A stretch of DNA of 64,000 bases from Palaemon carinicauda (GCF_036898095.1 NC_090728.1:91575239-91639238); one strand, 5' to 3'; shown: positions 1 to 11,744, counted from the first letter of the stretch. The notes: a model not told the origin generated them from the sequence alone. Program-made: numbers and translations.

Positions 1-131
1 TTGTAGTGAAATCAGTCCAAGACCGCATGGATAATTTCTTGGAATAATGTTATGTACCTACTGGGTGTTTTATATTGGTTCCTTCTTCAAAGATATTGTA
101 AACAAATGGCTAGTAATGTAAAAAACAAAGG

Positions 132-345
132 TTGTTCTCTAGACTAGAGTAGTACCACGGCCTCTGTACCATGGTTTTCCACTGACTTGAATCAGAGGTC
201 TCTTGCTTGAGGGTACACTAAGGCACTATTCTATCTGTACTTGTTTCCTTTCCCCACTGGGCTATGTTGGAACCATTGAGCTTTTAGTCTTCGGCTTTTC
301 CAACTAAGGTTGTAGCTTAGCTGGTAATAATAATAATAATGATAA
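132..345 (+). mobile_element. Retroposon 3' fragment with (TAA)n tail, copy 1
   Basis: A fragment of a dispersed family that recurs in this window at 3599-4106, 31687-31940, 35930-36163 and 44010-44284. It reads through ccactgggctatg and aaggttgtagcttagctgg into a short TAATAATAA tail. Its upstream part (gttctctagac, cctctgtacc, tcttgcttgagggtacac) matches the reverse complement of the longer copy at 3599-4106. No coding capacity is visible. The terminal trinucleotide tail suggests the 3' end of a non-LTR element or a SINE-like passenger; the class is inferred. Confidence 0.6.
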
Positions 346-756
346 ATGGTTTTGATGTGATCGGTGTCCAGAAGCGAAGTGGTTTCTTGATATCAATCAA
401 AGCATGTTCCTTGTCTGTGCTACATCCGAGTAGCTTAGACATCCTTTCGAGTAAAGAATGAAGGGTAATGAATGATAAATGGGTCAGGTCTTGAATTAAT
501 CTTTGATGTAAGAAATTCTTCCTTGGAAGCGATTCATTGTGACTTTTTCCCATTGAAGGATTTGTTCGATTAACTTCTCATTTGGGTCTGAAGGAGGTTG
601 TCGATATTCTTAGAGATACGACGTGTAATTGTTATAAATGATTCAAATATATTGCTTGTGATAATAGTCAGGTCATTTCAATGCAGTGTGAAGTGGAGAT
701 GTCTATTTTTTTTTCTTTTCTTTTTTGTGGGGGGAGAAGGAGTTGTGATGATTTAT
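346..756. other. AT-rich stretch, no gene recognised
   Basis: Short open frames only, none with a recognisable motif. It includes a T-rich and G-rich patch around 708-745. Nothing else is supported. Confidence 0.5.
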
Positions 757-1050
757 TCATTCTTTTTTTGTTGCTGTTGTAAAGAATGAGAGGAGGACGA
801 GGCACATGAAGGAGGAAGGCTTAAGAAGAATGCACCCCGACCAGTTCTCTGCGCACCTCTGTGCCTTAACTAGGTCTGATATAAAAGTCATTGGCCCGGG
901 TTTTTGTCGCTGCTTGATATGAGCGACATTTGCATTCAGCTCAAGTGATGCAGAGTCTGGAGATATTGAGTTTGTGAGGAGCTGAATCTCGAACAGACCT
1001 CTGAGTAGGGATAGGTCACTGGGGCAGCCAGGCGGAAATAGGAATGTTAT
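757..1050 (-). other. 98-codon open frame without start, unknown
   Basis: On the minus strand the frame is open from 1050 down to a TGA at 757-759 in a patch of raised GC. It contains segments such as GLFEIQLLTNSISPDSASLE and PGPMTFISDLVKAQRCAENW. The only ATG is internal, so a free-standing gene is unlikely; it could be an exon (an acceptor-like ctatccctactcag lies inside) or a decayed element. I recognise no domain. An imperfect inverted repeat around caggcgga / tccgcctg (1029-1076) overlaps its upstream end. A chance open frame of this length is possible in 64 kb. Confidence 0.18.
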
Positions 1051-1178
1051 CTACATTCCCTGTTGGGGTCCGCCTGTAGGTATTTATTGAATAATGCTTT
1101 TCAAATACTTCAGGTGTCCATGTTAGTAATTTTCATTGATGAAAATACACCTACGTAACTCATACACACATAAGTGTG

Positions 1179-1385
1179 GTAGCCTACCTGAAACTTCCCT
1201 ACCTGGCGATCTGTCGGACTAGGTTCGTGTCCCGCACATGTTCGATAGTTTCTTGCAGAGTCGCAACCTCACCATTTTTGTGAGCTAAGAACGTAGGTTT
1301 GGGATTCTATTGGTCTACTTGCTGAGACATCAGCCGCCATTGCCTTGCCCTCCCTGGTCCTAGCTGATCACGTGTATATTAGGCC
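1179..1385 (+). mobile_element. tRNA-derived SINE-like fragment
   Basis: Contains a Pol III B-box-like aggttcgtgtccc (1221-1233) followed by a non-tRNA body (gcaacctcaccatttttgtgagc, ccattgccttgccctccctg region) in a GC-richer island amid AT-rich DNA. The body resembles SINE sequence I remember from decapods, which is unverified. It ends just before the AT/TG microsatellite at 1405. The A box is degenerate. Confidence 0.45.
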
Positions 1386-1400
1386 AATAAATAAATAACT

Positions 1401-1404
<4 letters not shown>

Positions 1405-1482
<78 letters not shown>
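1405..1482. repeat. (TA)n(TG)n microsatellite
   Basis: About 58 bp of TA followed by about 20 bp of TG. Alternating purine-pyrimidine throughout. It separates the SINE-like fragment from a LINE 3' tail copy. Confidence 0.95.
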
Positions 1483-1511
1483 CATATATGTATATAAAAT
1501 GTGATTGTGTG

Positions 1512-1573
1512 CAGCCAGCTTTGTAAAAGTCGAGCTGGACTCATTGAGCTGATAAATCACCTTTTAATAATAA
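1512..1573 (+). mobile_element. 5'-truncated LINE 3' tail
   Basis: Matches the 3' end of the LINE remnant at 45249-45996: cagc, then ttgtaaaagt, cgagctggactcattgagct, then ccttttaataataa. The segment has a short self-complementary core (agctttg / gagct) and a TAA-type tail. Extreme 5' truncation is normal for LINE insertions. Confidence 0.5.
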
Positions 1574-3598
1574 AGTAGTATGTGTATGTAGAGATAGTAT
1601 ACTTTCTGTATGCCTGTATACCCTGAGGTTCATGAAAAAAATCTAATTATATCGATACAAAATGTTTGTCAAATTTTCTCTATGTTGCACTGTTTATTGG
1701 GTATCTCGAATACAACCCTTTACTATTTACTGAAGTAGTAATGAACAGTTTTTAGTTCTAATGAAACCTCCGGCACTATTTGCGAAGCCTCATCGTCCTT
1801 AAAATATGCTGTTAATGACTGATCAGTTGTCAATATGGACTTATTTCAGTAGAAGACATACAGGTTTAGGTAACTTGAACTTCCTTCTTGTGTGTAATGA
1901 GCATCATGGAACTCTCTCTCTCTCTCTCTCTCTCTGGTCCCTTTCTGTGTTGGATGCTTTTTAGTTCCCATAGATGTCGTGGAACATCATCCCTTAGCCA
2001 TGGATTTGTTTCTCACCCCGTGGCCCGACATAAAGGAGTATAAACCCTTTGGAACTTTAATAATGACACGTGGGGACGGGGACGCCACCGAGGGTTGTCT
2101 GGTATGGGGCCGGGAGACCATTATCCCTCTTGGGGATTGGGGGGATCCCATGGTATTAGGTAACCGGGGTATTATCGTAGAATTTGATCATTGAAAAGGG
2201 GAGTGTGTTTTTTTTAATCCAATAGCATACCGTTTTCTTTGTACTTGTTTGTTTGTTTTGTTTGAGACTTCCGTTATTCTGGACTGTCAATAAATACGGA
2301 TTACTTAAAGCCCTCTGAGTTTGTTATCGTTTGGGCGAGTGTATTAGATGATTCAAGGATCTATATTTGATTTTTATTAGGATTTAATCAGGAAATTAAA
2401 ATTCAAGATAAGAAATTTAATTTCTTTACATGAATTCCAATCCAGTTTGGCGTCACCAGAGATACCTAACATGGTGTTCAGTCATTCGCTTCATAATGGC
2501 CATCCAATTATTAATTATAGGCAATATCGGTGTTGAATGTCCTCTAATATTTTAATTAACGCATTTTGCAACTTAAAATTTTATTGAGTAACATTATCAT
2601 TCAGATTTTGAAAAGCTTAACAGGAAATACGATTAACCCTTTGATAAATCTGATCGAACTTTAAGATTACTTTAAATTGTCTAAAGTGGATTTTAATGCA
2701 CTGCAGAGGAACAAAACAAATCGTTCGGCTGCCATACTTTCATTTTATCTATCTAGTTTTTTTTTTTTTTTTTTTTTTTTTTTTCATATCCCTTATATTG
2801 AAATTTGTGTTATAATATACAGTAATTCTACTGGAATCAATAGTAATATGTCTTTTATTGTTCATGAAAAAAGACCATAATGCATTCCGATTTTTCTGGG
2901 TAGATTAGTCTTTATTGTAACTCAACTAGATATATTTTTGTTTCTTTTTAACCTGGAACCCCTCTCAAAAATATTTGGCTTTTGGTAGAAAATATCCTCA
3001 GATATATTGTATATTGGTGTAATTTGGTTAAAAACTGCGTGGGATTGATTTTGAATGTCTTTGTAACATTGTTACGTCAATTTTTGGGGTATGGTGATGC
3101 TTATCTGCTATGTTTCTGTAGCAGCATTTGGAACTTGATTAGCATATTTGCAATGGTGTGTTTTCATTTATTAAAACCTCATGTATCAATGTTATTTTTT
3201 CACGTTTTCATAAATGTTTTCTAGTGTTAGCTTCGAATCATGTCTAATTTTTTACTGGAAGGTGATTTCTCTATTTCAGTATTTTTTTTTTTTTTGCTCT
3301 AAATGTACTTTAGATATCTGTTTGACTTTGTACTCTGTGATGTCAGTACTTTAGTTTCTCTGCATCCACGAAAGTTGTCCATCTCACATTTGAGGTTGAG
3401 ATGTTAAACATAAATTTGAATCATTCTAGTGATTTTTTCCCATTTACTGTCAGTTTTCATCCTTTTTGCTTCCTTCTGAGTTTCTTAAGTCTTACGATTG
3501 GCTACGATAGGATTTTTTTCACCTGTTAGCAATTATTCCAATAGGACATCTATTCTTTCGCTAGTTAACGATAGGATTGGACTTCTTTTCCTTTTATC
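1574..3598. other. Mostly AT-rich unique sequence
   Basis: Contains a short CT run (1912-1936), a GC-rich island at about 1975-2180 that is open on both strands (plus-strand 1979-2194 includes WPDIKEYKPFGTLIMTRGDG; no family recognised), and a run of about 28 T at 2757-2784. Beyond these I see no gene. Confidence 0.5.
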
Positions 3599-4106
3599 GT
3601 TATTATTAGCTAAGCTATAACGCTAGTTAACAAAGAAGGAAGCTATAAGCCAAACGGATCCAACGGGAAAGCTAGCCCAGTAATGGAAGGAAATAAGGAA
3701 ACCGAATAGTATGCCTGAGTGTACCCCCAAACAAGAGAACTCTAACGCAAGAGAGTGGAAGACGATAGTGCAGAGCTTATGGCACTACCCAAGACTAGAG
3801 AACAATGGTTTGACTTTGGAGGGTCCTTTTGCTAGAAGAGCTGCTTACCATATCTAAAGACTCTCTTCTGCTCCTACTAAGGGAAAAGTACCCATTGAAC
3901 AATTACGGTGCAGTAATCAACCTTTTGAGTAAAGAATAATTTTCTGTTATCTTGGTGTTGTCAGGTGTATAAGGAGAGTGGAGAATGTGTAAAGTACAAG
4001 CCAGACTATTTGTTGTATGTGTAAGCAAAGGGAAAATGGCAATATGGCCAGTCAAAGGACCCAAATGACACACTGGTGGTAATATCTCAACGGGTGACTG
4101 GTGCCT
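3599..4106 (-). mobile_element. Longest copy of (TAA)-tailed retroposon
   Basis: Read on the minus strand it ends in a TAATAA tail at 3599-3607 after gctagttaac / tagcttagct-type sequence. The body contains actagagaacaatggtttga and agagctgcttaccatatc. This roughly 500-bp stretch is the best template here for the family. No open frame is visible, consistent with a 3' UTR or a non-autonomous element. Confidence 0.6.
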
Positions 4107-4677
4107 CTATCAAAAATAGATAATTTGTATTGTTTTGTGTCCTATTAAATTACAGTTTCGTTGTGCCAGGATGTGTGATAACGAAGCAGGAAGTTATCCA
4201 TCATTTTAGAAGTTATGTATTTATGTGAAATAGATCTTCATAGTTGCGTCAAAAGTACAATAAAAAAAAGAGAGTTACTGTGGTTTATGAATTCTGATAC
4301 GGTAATATTTCAGTAAGCTCATTTACCACAGGAAAGCATTTTTCAGTATGCTGGAGGATCTTGATTGCCTTAATTACCGTGTGAGGTATATATTGGCTTC
4401 CATATCTCGACAACAGTCTCCGGCAGTACGTAAACAAACCTTCCTGACTACCTTGAATCCATGTGTCTTCGGCTTAACTAATTTCTACAATCACGGGAAA
4501 CGAAGCCTTAAAGCCAGTTGCATTTAGAGCGATATTTCCGATGGACATCAGACGTAAACAGACATTTTTAAAATGAACTTAGGACACCCGATATAAACTT
4601 CCTCGATTCATTACATCATCCGGTGGTTGGGATGGTTTTGGTCGAAAATGGGATGTTTGGGTTTTCTCGTTATTTAG

Positions 4678-4678
<1 letters not shown>

Positions 4679-4731
<53 letters not shown>
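4679..4731. repeat. (CT)n microsatellite
   Basis: About 53 bp, uninterrupted. Confidence 0.95.
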
Positions 4732-4734
<3 letters not shown>

Positions 4735-5355
4735 TACAAGTGGTACTCTTTTGTATGGATAATCATCCATACAATGTGATATCGATTAATGCATGTTCCT
4801 TCTAAGCTTTACAAACGTGAAATCTATATTATTCTATAAATAGTAAAATCTTGTAAATCACCTGCTCAGTTATTTTACGCTCTTATTAAATTTAGGAAGT
4901 AAATTTCCTTTATGGAATGCAAGCTTCAACTCAATCCATTATTTCTATTAACCCTAAGGCATCACATATTTTCCTCGTTACCAGTTTGGCTTTCGATATG
5001 GATTACTGTAAAACCACAATGATAGTTTTGGATTTTGTTTGTTTATCTTATTGTTGACGATATGGGTAGAGGGCGTGAGAATGTTTTATAAGGCTGATAA
5101 TTGCACTTTTGTTGCTAGGATAATTATCACTTCCTAACGCAATGGTGCGCGATGTGTGAACAATGTTTATCGGTTATATACAGGAAATGGCAAATAAATA
5201 AGTAATGAATAAAAAATTAACAATATTTTAGCTTGGTAACAACGTTAAAATAGATCTGTCATATTTAAACTATAAAACGAGACATGTCAACTTGTCCAGA
5301 AAAGAATTTATAAAAAGGTTGAAGTTCTGCCGTTTAAACTACCTTATTAGGAAGA

Positions 5356-5514
<159 letters not shown>

Positions 5515-6412
5515 TAGATGGTCTATACCTGCATTAGAGTATTGTATTTTATAATAATCTATGAAATGTATTATTATCTTGACAACGTCTCTCTCTCTCT
5601 CTCTCTCTCTCTCGCTAAACGTCAAAAAATGAGAAAAAAGGTAGAGTGAGAGAAAAGTAGAGCAAATAAACGTGAGTAACCTTACTATTTCGTGACCCCA
5701 CAGAACCATTTGAACAACAGCTCTGGGACGTCTTTATTGAACTGTGATAGTTTTATCATATTTGTGTCGAAACTTCTTTTGGCAAAGCCTGACAATTAAA
5801 ACTTTTCACATTATCGCAAAATACGTAGTGAAAAACAATAGTATCGGTATTGGCTTTTCTTGTCGTCTCATCGGGGGTAGTCGTGAGTGATCCAAATCTC
5901 TTTCAATATTGACAGAAATGAATTTAGGTAAACGATGCTTTCTTTGCTGTTGTATTGTCTCCAGTTTTCCCATCATCATCAGCGTTAATTTCTTCCAATT
6001 CTGTTTCGTTAATTTATCTTTTTCGTCTTCCTCATCTCATATATCTCCTTGTGCCCGTTAAAACTCATAGCGTCGCGAAAAATGAACGGTATTTTTGTTC
6101 CCCCTTTTTTTTTCGTTTTTTTTATCTGACGGGTCTTGCATGGCTGGAGGTTTATTTCCCAGATATCCCACTTTCTGTTGTGATTTGGCATACGCCACTA
6201 ACTTTGTACATTCGCATTACGTTTAATGGAAAAAGTATGAAACTTTCGCACTGTGCCCAGCCACTGGGCTCTCATGGAAGCAAAGTTTGTTGTTGAATAT
6301 CCGAAATAAAATGCACCAAAGTGTGTGGCCATGTTTTCACATCACAGCAAGCTGACCTTTTTTGGCATATCAGTTCAACGCATTCTCAGTTTTTCTCTCC
6401 CAGATATTGGCT

Positions 6413-6415
<3 letters not shown>

Positions 6416-6472
<57 letters not shown>
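6416..6472. repeat. (CT)n microsatellite
   Basis: About 57 bp, uninterrupted. Confidence 0.95.
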
Positions 6473-6476
<4 letters not shown>

Positions 6477-6906
6477 CATACAAGAGCATTTTATTTTCAG
6501 CAAAATTTTTTCTTTCAAATTATATGTTTCTGACACATTGGAAGGCTTTTTTTTTCTTGCAAATCCATTCCTATTATATTTTGTTATCGGCAATTTGTTT
6601 TAAGAAATACAGAAAAAAATTATTTCCATTAATACTTTCTCAAAAGCTCCGGAAAGTTTTGTCGTATTTACTTTGGTACGGAATTTTTAAAGAAATAATT
6701 GAATATTGAACGGTTACTGGAAATATTATAATTGCGAGTTTCTGAATGGGAAGGTTATTATGCCGTTCTGTTAGTGATCACTCGCAGAATATTTCTCAAC
6801 GTAAAAAAATGTTTCAATATATACAAAACTGCTCACATGTTATCACAATTTAGAAGTGTAAATGTTATATTTGAGTCTTTACAACTTTTTTTTTTTTTAA
6901 ATTTTG

Positions 6907-6981
6907 CAATTTTTATCATCGTTGCTACAAGATTACATAAAATTCAATTTTTATCATCGTTGCTACAAGATTACATAAAAT
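6907..6981. repeat. 38-bp perfect tandem duplication
   Basis: The 38-bp unit starting caatttttatcatcgttgc occurs twice head to tail with no mismatch (6907-6944 and 6945-6981, the second lacking its last base). Perfect identity in neutral sequence implies a recent event. Confidence 0.9.
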
Positions 6982-7016
6982 GACCGTTCTTCTATCCCAA
7001 TGTTATCCCTATCTTA

Positions 7017-7151
7017 AGGGGTCGGTTGCCCGATACGCCCTCTTCAATTCCTTCTATCAAAGACATCCTCTTCCACCAAACCTCTTCTCTCCATATCATC
7101 CTTCACCTTATCCCACCATCTAATTGTCTGCCTCCCTCTTGATGATCTTCC
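7017..7151 (-). pseudogene. LINE (RTE-like) polyprotein C-terminal fragment
   Basis: Minus-strand translation gives GRSSRGRQTIRWWDKVKDDM followed by ERRGLVEEDVFDRRN, a stop, and RGRIGQPTP. The pattern (RGR, hydrophobic-WW, VKxDMxxRGLxxxDxxDR, then a W position and basic residues) is the conserved C-terminus of RTE-like LINE reverse transcriptases. The expected Trp codon after DRRN reads TGA, and a further in-frame TAA follows the proline, so the copy is dead. The sequence immediately upstream (7152 onward) loses the frame. Assignment is from memory of the family pattern. Confidence 0.55.
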
Positions 7152-7159
7152 TTAACACG

Positions 7160-9161
7160 GTCCTCCCAAGCTCTCTTCACTCCCTCCCCACCACCCATCC
7201 ACAACACTTTTCATCTGCCATTGATGCAACAGAAATGCATAGAAGTTTTATACTCTAATTTTATTTACTTACCACGAATTGACATTTGATTAATGACTAT
7301 ATGTTCAGTTCCTGTGCAAAAGTCCAAATTTCCATTTATGCACATTCAAAATATTCGACTTTGTTTTTCGGAAACCTTGGCTATGATTAATTCAAATCTT
7401 CATACAATTTGGGTGAATTGTGTAAAAGAGTTGCAATATTTTTGAGACGTACGATGACTTAGACGTTTAAATTATCTTTGATTTTCCTTTTAAATATACA
7501 CTAATAAATGTTAAGTACCATTTCGAAAGCTTATTTTTTTATCATTCAAATAAATGTATTATCACCTTGATTATCAGAAGGTGAACCTAAGGAAAATAAA
7601 AGAAAAACAACGAAAATAAATACTCTGAGAAAAATAGTTGTGTTAACATCTTTTGTTTGTTGAACTTGAGATCTTTTCCTCCCCCTTTAGTCTTTCATTG
7701 TCAGTAAATTAGTGGCAAGTAATATTTATGGGTCATTAAAAGCATTTGACTCATTCAAGCGACAAAGTAAAGGGACGCCATGTGGTTGTGGAGTGGCAAC
7801 GCCTCAACCTTCCCTAAAGAAAACTGGGGAGGTCTTTGCATTTTTTTTTATCTGTTTGGTGTGTTTTTATTCTTTTATCTTTATTTTATAGGTGTGTCAT
7901 TGATTACGTTTGCGTTGTCTTTGGCCTTGCATGCAATCCAGGTTTAGTTATTGTCATTCTGTGTTCTTTGTTTTGCTTCTTTTAATATCTAATTTGTGTT
8001 TGCATCAAACAGAGGATTTGGGGTAAAATAAAAACTAAAATTTTTTTGTCTTTTTAGTCATAATTTTTGTAAATTTCTTGCACAATATATCTTTGCGATT
8101 GAAGCAAGCATGTCTTTAATGTTCAGCAAGTTTTTCAAAATGAACCCAAAGTCTGGTAGTGTTTCTCATCCTGATGGCTTCAGAGGAAAGAGCAAATGAA
8201 GTAGGTGCATTGAAGAAATCAATGTTTAAACATGCGAGCGAAAGCGCAATTTGTTGCAGAATTGCAGAGATGGAACGGAGTCGCTTCGCTTCCTCCCCAC
8301 GCCATTTATTACGCCCTTATTTGCAATGTCGATCACCGTCTGGCCCTCCGGCCATGGCAGATGCTGTAGCAAACGACATCTAATAAATTTTTCTACCTCA
8401 TTTCCATCAAAGGGAACCAAGACATTTGTCAGACATCCCCAGAAAGCACAGTCAAAGGCCCTGTCTCATGCTCAGGGTGTGGGGGGAGGGGGGACGTGGA
8501 TGATATTAGTGGTTTTCTTTTTCGTTATTGCCATGCAAGAAAGAGCCAGATTTATTTCTTTTGGATTTCGCAAGTTTTTGTCCTGTTTGGTTTTTGTTAC
8601 TTCTTATTCTAAACTGGAATTTCTAAAAGTTTTCTGAGATTTCTTATAGGCAAATCTATAGTTTTTAACAGTTTTACAGGTAGATAGAATGCATGTATTC
8701 ATCTTGTCTTGTCACATAGCATTACAAATACTAGATTATATATAAATGATATTTTCAGAAGTAATTAATTCCCTGCCGAAATGGTTTTGTTATCCCTGAA
8801 TTTTAGAAGATGCGTCATTTTCAATTTGTGAACGTACTGTCGTATCACATGTCAAGAACGCATATGAATTAACTCATATAGGTGTGTGGCTCTATTCTAG
8901 TTTGTGTTTGCTGAAAAACTAACTTTAGTGACCTGAAGGTAATGAAAGGTTAGACTTTCACGTTCCTTTACAGTAGTTTATTGTGATACTTGCTTTGTTG
9001 TTAGTTGTCAGAATCTTTAATCACATTCATATATTTTGTTGTCATTAGAAAATATTCAATTATGTGTGAGAATGCTATTCCCACCTAGGCTTTTTCCATA
9101 TGAATGTACGCCTATTCCAATAGTGATATATTTTCTCTTTATAATAAAGAGCAAATTTTGG

Positions 9162-9162
<1 letters not shown>
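7160..9162. other. AT-rich sequence, no confirmed gene
   Basis: Unique sequence with one GC-richer island (about 8160-8500, separate entry). Nothing else recognisable. Confidence 0.45.
8226..8475 (-). other. Open frame of about 80 codons, unknown
   Basis: The minus strand is open through AFDCAFWGCLTNVLVPFDGN then EVEKFIRCRLLQHLPWPEGQ to a TAA at about 8226. It has no ATG near its start; a donor-like GAG/GTAGAA occurs in the middle. Base composition is raised relative to the flanks. No domain is recognised, and the plus strand is also open here (8251-8637), which weakens the case. Confidence 0.15.
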
Positions 9163-9256
<94 letters not shown>

Positions 9257-9285
9257 ATATATATATTATATATGTGTGTGTGTGT
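9163..9285. repeat. (TA)n microsatellite with short TG end
   Basis: About 90 bp of TA, an interruption (tgtatatatatattatatatg), then TG. It abuts a GC-rich segment. Confidence 0.95.
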
Positions 9286-9289
9286 TTCC

Positions 9290-9475
9290 AGTTGCGCTTA
9301 GCGGCATTACCAGACGTATAATTACTCGGTCTCCAACCGACCCGGTGGTACGGGGGAGGGAGAGTAGCCATACCCTAGTGAGAGGGGGTATCCCAAAAGG
9401 TAAACTCGGAAATCACAATCACCCTCAAATTTGGGTGTCCGTGTATGTGCATATCTATGTACTGTAAATATTTAG
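9290..9475. mobile_element. GC-rich island between AT arrays, possible repeat fragment
   Basis: Contains ggtctccaaccgacccggtg, ggggagggagagtagccata and gggggtatcccaaaaggtaa. Sharp composition change against the AT arrays on both sides suggests an inserted element or a SINE-like body. No frame or tRNA boxes are clear. Identification is inferred only from composition and a vague resemblance to decapod repeats. Confidence 0.3.
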
Positions 9476-9480
9476 CCGTC

Positions 9481-9482
<2 letters not shown>

Positions 9483-9560
<78 letters not shown>

Positions 9561-9573
9561 ATATACAGTATAT

Positions 9574-9635
<62 letters not shown>
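9483..9635. repeat. (TA)n microsatellite, interrupted
   Basis: About 150 bp, with two tgtgtata interruptions and one acagtatatag interruption. Confidence 0.95.
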
Positions 9636-9638
<3 letters not shown>

Positions 9639-9797
9639 TGACAGTAAGGTAAATATAGGTAAACTGTATATAAATGTAGAATTGTTTGACATCTGCTTTA
9701 AATTAGATTTTCCCTTTTCATTTACTCTATTTTCATACGCCACTCGTGCATCAAGCCGTTTCTCTCTTCTCTCGCTCTTCCTTCGGGTATCCTCAAT

Positions 9798-9935
9798 TCA
9801 GAAGAGAGTCCCCAAGTGACCAGTACCAGAGAAAATGTTGTTGGCCTTGAACTGCTTATTATGTCGGCCATTGTAGTAGTTGTTCATTGGAGCCCAGTCG
9901 CTGAACCCGAAGAGGCCTAATGGGTTGAGTCTTCT
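9798..9935 (-). CDS. Candidate terminal coding exon, unknown protein
   Basis: On the minus strand, after an acceptor-like ttatacag, the frame runs [20 protein letters not shown], then [20 protein letters not shown], then LGTLF and a TGA stop at 9798-9800. It is the only fully open frame across the segment, its codon and residue composition are protein-like (Gly, Asn, Phe, aromatic-rich), and the local GC is higher than in the flanks. An alternative acceptor two bases later (exon from 9933) would join in phase with the exon candidate at 10146-10229. The sequence looks like the C-terminus of a soluble or secreted protein, but I recognise no family. A decayed gene copy cannot be excluded. Confidence 0.4.
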   Translation of the reverse strand, partial: RRLNPLGLFGFSDWAPMNNYYNGRHNKQFKANNIFSGTGHLGTLF

Positions 9936-10145
9936 CTGTATAATTGCGAAAACGGGATTCATGTTGCAAAGGCTATCCCATTACTATCCCATAATTTCCC
10001 CTGTGATTGCGCAGTAAAATCTCGGCAATTGCAACTCTCTCTTCTGGAGTTCCCATGAATTTCTTTTTGTAAGACGTCGTTCATTTTACTTCCCTACTTT
10101 CATGCCGTCGCTGTACTTGTTAGTTTGGTGCCTCTCTGCTTTTAC

Positions 10146-10229
10146 CCTCGATACGATTTTGCAATCGTGAAGACTTTCATCAGTTGCTCAAGAGTGAGGT
10201 GGCTGACTTTGCCGAATTTTATCTCATTC
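10146..10229 (-). CDS. Candidate internal coding exon
   Basis: The minus-strand frame reads NEIKFGKVSHLTLEQLMKVF then TIAKSYRG, preceded by an acceptor-like ttgccatccatag and followed by gg/gtaaaa as a donor. The peptide has amphipathic-helix character. Spliced to an exon starting at 9933 it would continue in frame as SYRG-RLNPLG. Splice assignment is inference; the donor and the acceptor pyrimidine tract are only moderate. The plus strand is also open here, which lowers confidence. Confidence 0.3.
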
Positions 10230-10706
10230 CTATGGATGGCAATTTTATTTTCTATCGATATATAATATGTTCTTTATCTGTTGCTATTCATCTGTGTATG
10301 TATTGTGTAAACCTTTCGAAAGTTAGGATTTTTTACTGGACCAAGTAAATCGAATTGCTTTAAATTCTGTGAAACTAACGTCGTTGTGTAATAATGATTG
10401 TTGTATTTATTGGATTCGAATAAATCCACACTCCTATGGACAGTATTTATGTATACTTAACTTTCTACGAAAATTCTTGATTTGTGTATATTATTATACC
10501 CGAGCCAAATTTTACTGATTATTGTAAAGCCAATGTAGTAGTATTAAATTCATGTCTATATTTAGGTGTAATTTATAGAGGTCAATCATGTTGTTGCTTA
10601 GTTCATTTGTATTTTATTTTCAATACCTTCACTGTGCATGATGCCTACATGGTTATATTACTTTGATTTTTAACTCTACTTTCTATCAATATAAATAATA
10701 CAGACG

Positions 10707-10827
<121 letters not shown>

Positions 10828-10892
10828 TGTGGTTGTGTATGGATAGAATGATAGGTAACTTGATACCATAGTACTCATACTATTAACTACGA

Positions 10893-10940
10893 GAACATAA
10901 AATGGTGAGATGGTAGGAACATAAAATGTTGAGATGGCAG
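10893..10940. repeat. 24-bp tandem duplication
   Basis: The unit gaacataaaatggtgagatg plus gtag occurs twice with two mismatches. Confidence 0.8.
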
Positions 10941-11084
10941 GTCCCGACTCCATACACAGTAGGCTACGTAACTTCACAAAGCGTCGATGAAATAACACAG
11001 CACACATTTATAAATGAGTAGTTTAAGATATTAGGTGATTCTTGATTGTACGATTACTACTCCAAGACGGGGAGTTTATCACCC

Positions 11085-11275
11085 GTAGACTATTGGTTTG
11101 GTACAGTCGTAACGCATTCGCCTACTATTTGCATGGCATTAGATCGATCCCAGCCCGGGACCGTGAGTTTGGGCTGTTCGCTGGGGAGGTTACTGCTGTG
11201 GTTGGGCACCACAGTGGTGGTTAGGCTTGCTCGGCCGACGTTCTGGTGCTCATCATTTCGAATGATACTAGAACT
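11085..11275 (+). mobile_element. tRNA-derived SINE-like element
   Basis: Resembles a Pol III promoter arrangement: ggtacagtcgtaacgcattc at the A-box position and agatcgatccc (11141-11151) as a degenerate B box, followed by cccgggaccgtgagtttggg and a GC-rich body (gggaggttactgctgtggtt, cagtggtggttaggcttgct). The tRNA-like part and the unrelated body in one GC island are typical of tRNA-derived SINEs. I see no intact tRNA cloverleaf. Confidence 0.5.
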
Positions 11276-11393
11276 GAAATCAAATGCCTTTACCTTATCT
11301 TTACATAAGAAAACATTATTTGGATATACTATGTGTTATACTGAAGTTTTCAATTTTGTTTCAGCCATCATTGTTCTATTTCTTTTCAAAATT

Positions 11394-11394
11394 G

Positions 11395-11470
<76 letters not shown>
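11394..11470. repeat. (CT)n microsatellite, one interruption
   Basis: About 77 bp with a single extra C near 11409. Confidence 0.95.
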
Positions 11471-11475
<5 letters not shown>

Positions 11476-11744
11476 GAGGACGAGATATTTCACCTTGTGC
11501 AGTCATCTGGCTGTTGCAAGAGATGAGCATAACCGGTGTGGAGGCCACAATGTTTATTTACTTACTTCCCTCCTCAACCTCAACTATTCCTATCCTATCT
11601 CAAACTCTCATTTATTTTTAACATTTTATATTTTTTATCAGTGTAGATTAGCCATTTTTTCAAATTTACAAATAATATACACATCTGTTTCCTACTTTTC
11701 GATTGCACGTACTTCGGTATTGTTATCTGTCTGGAAACTTTCTT

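Noticed and set aside
9036..9819. Multiple frames rich in Tyr-Ile, Ser-Leu or Arg-Glu over microsatellites, here and elsewhere
   Set aside because: Dinucleotide arrays are open in several frames by composition; they are not genes.
11085..11275. Functional tRNA gene
   Set aside because: Only box-like motifs are present; no complete acceptor, anticodon and T-arm pairing could be drawn.
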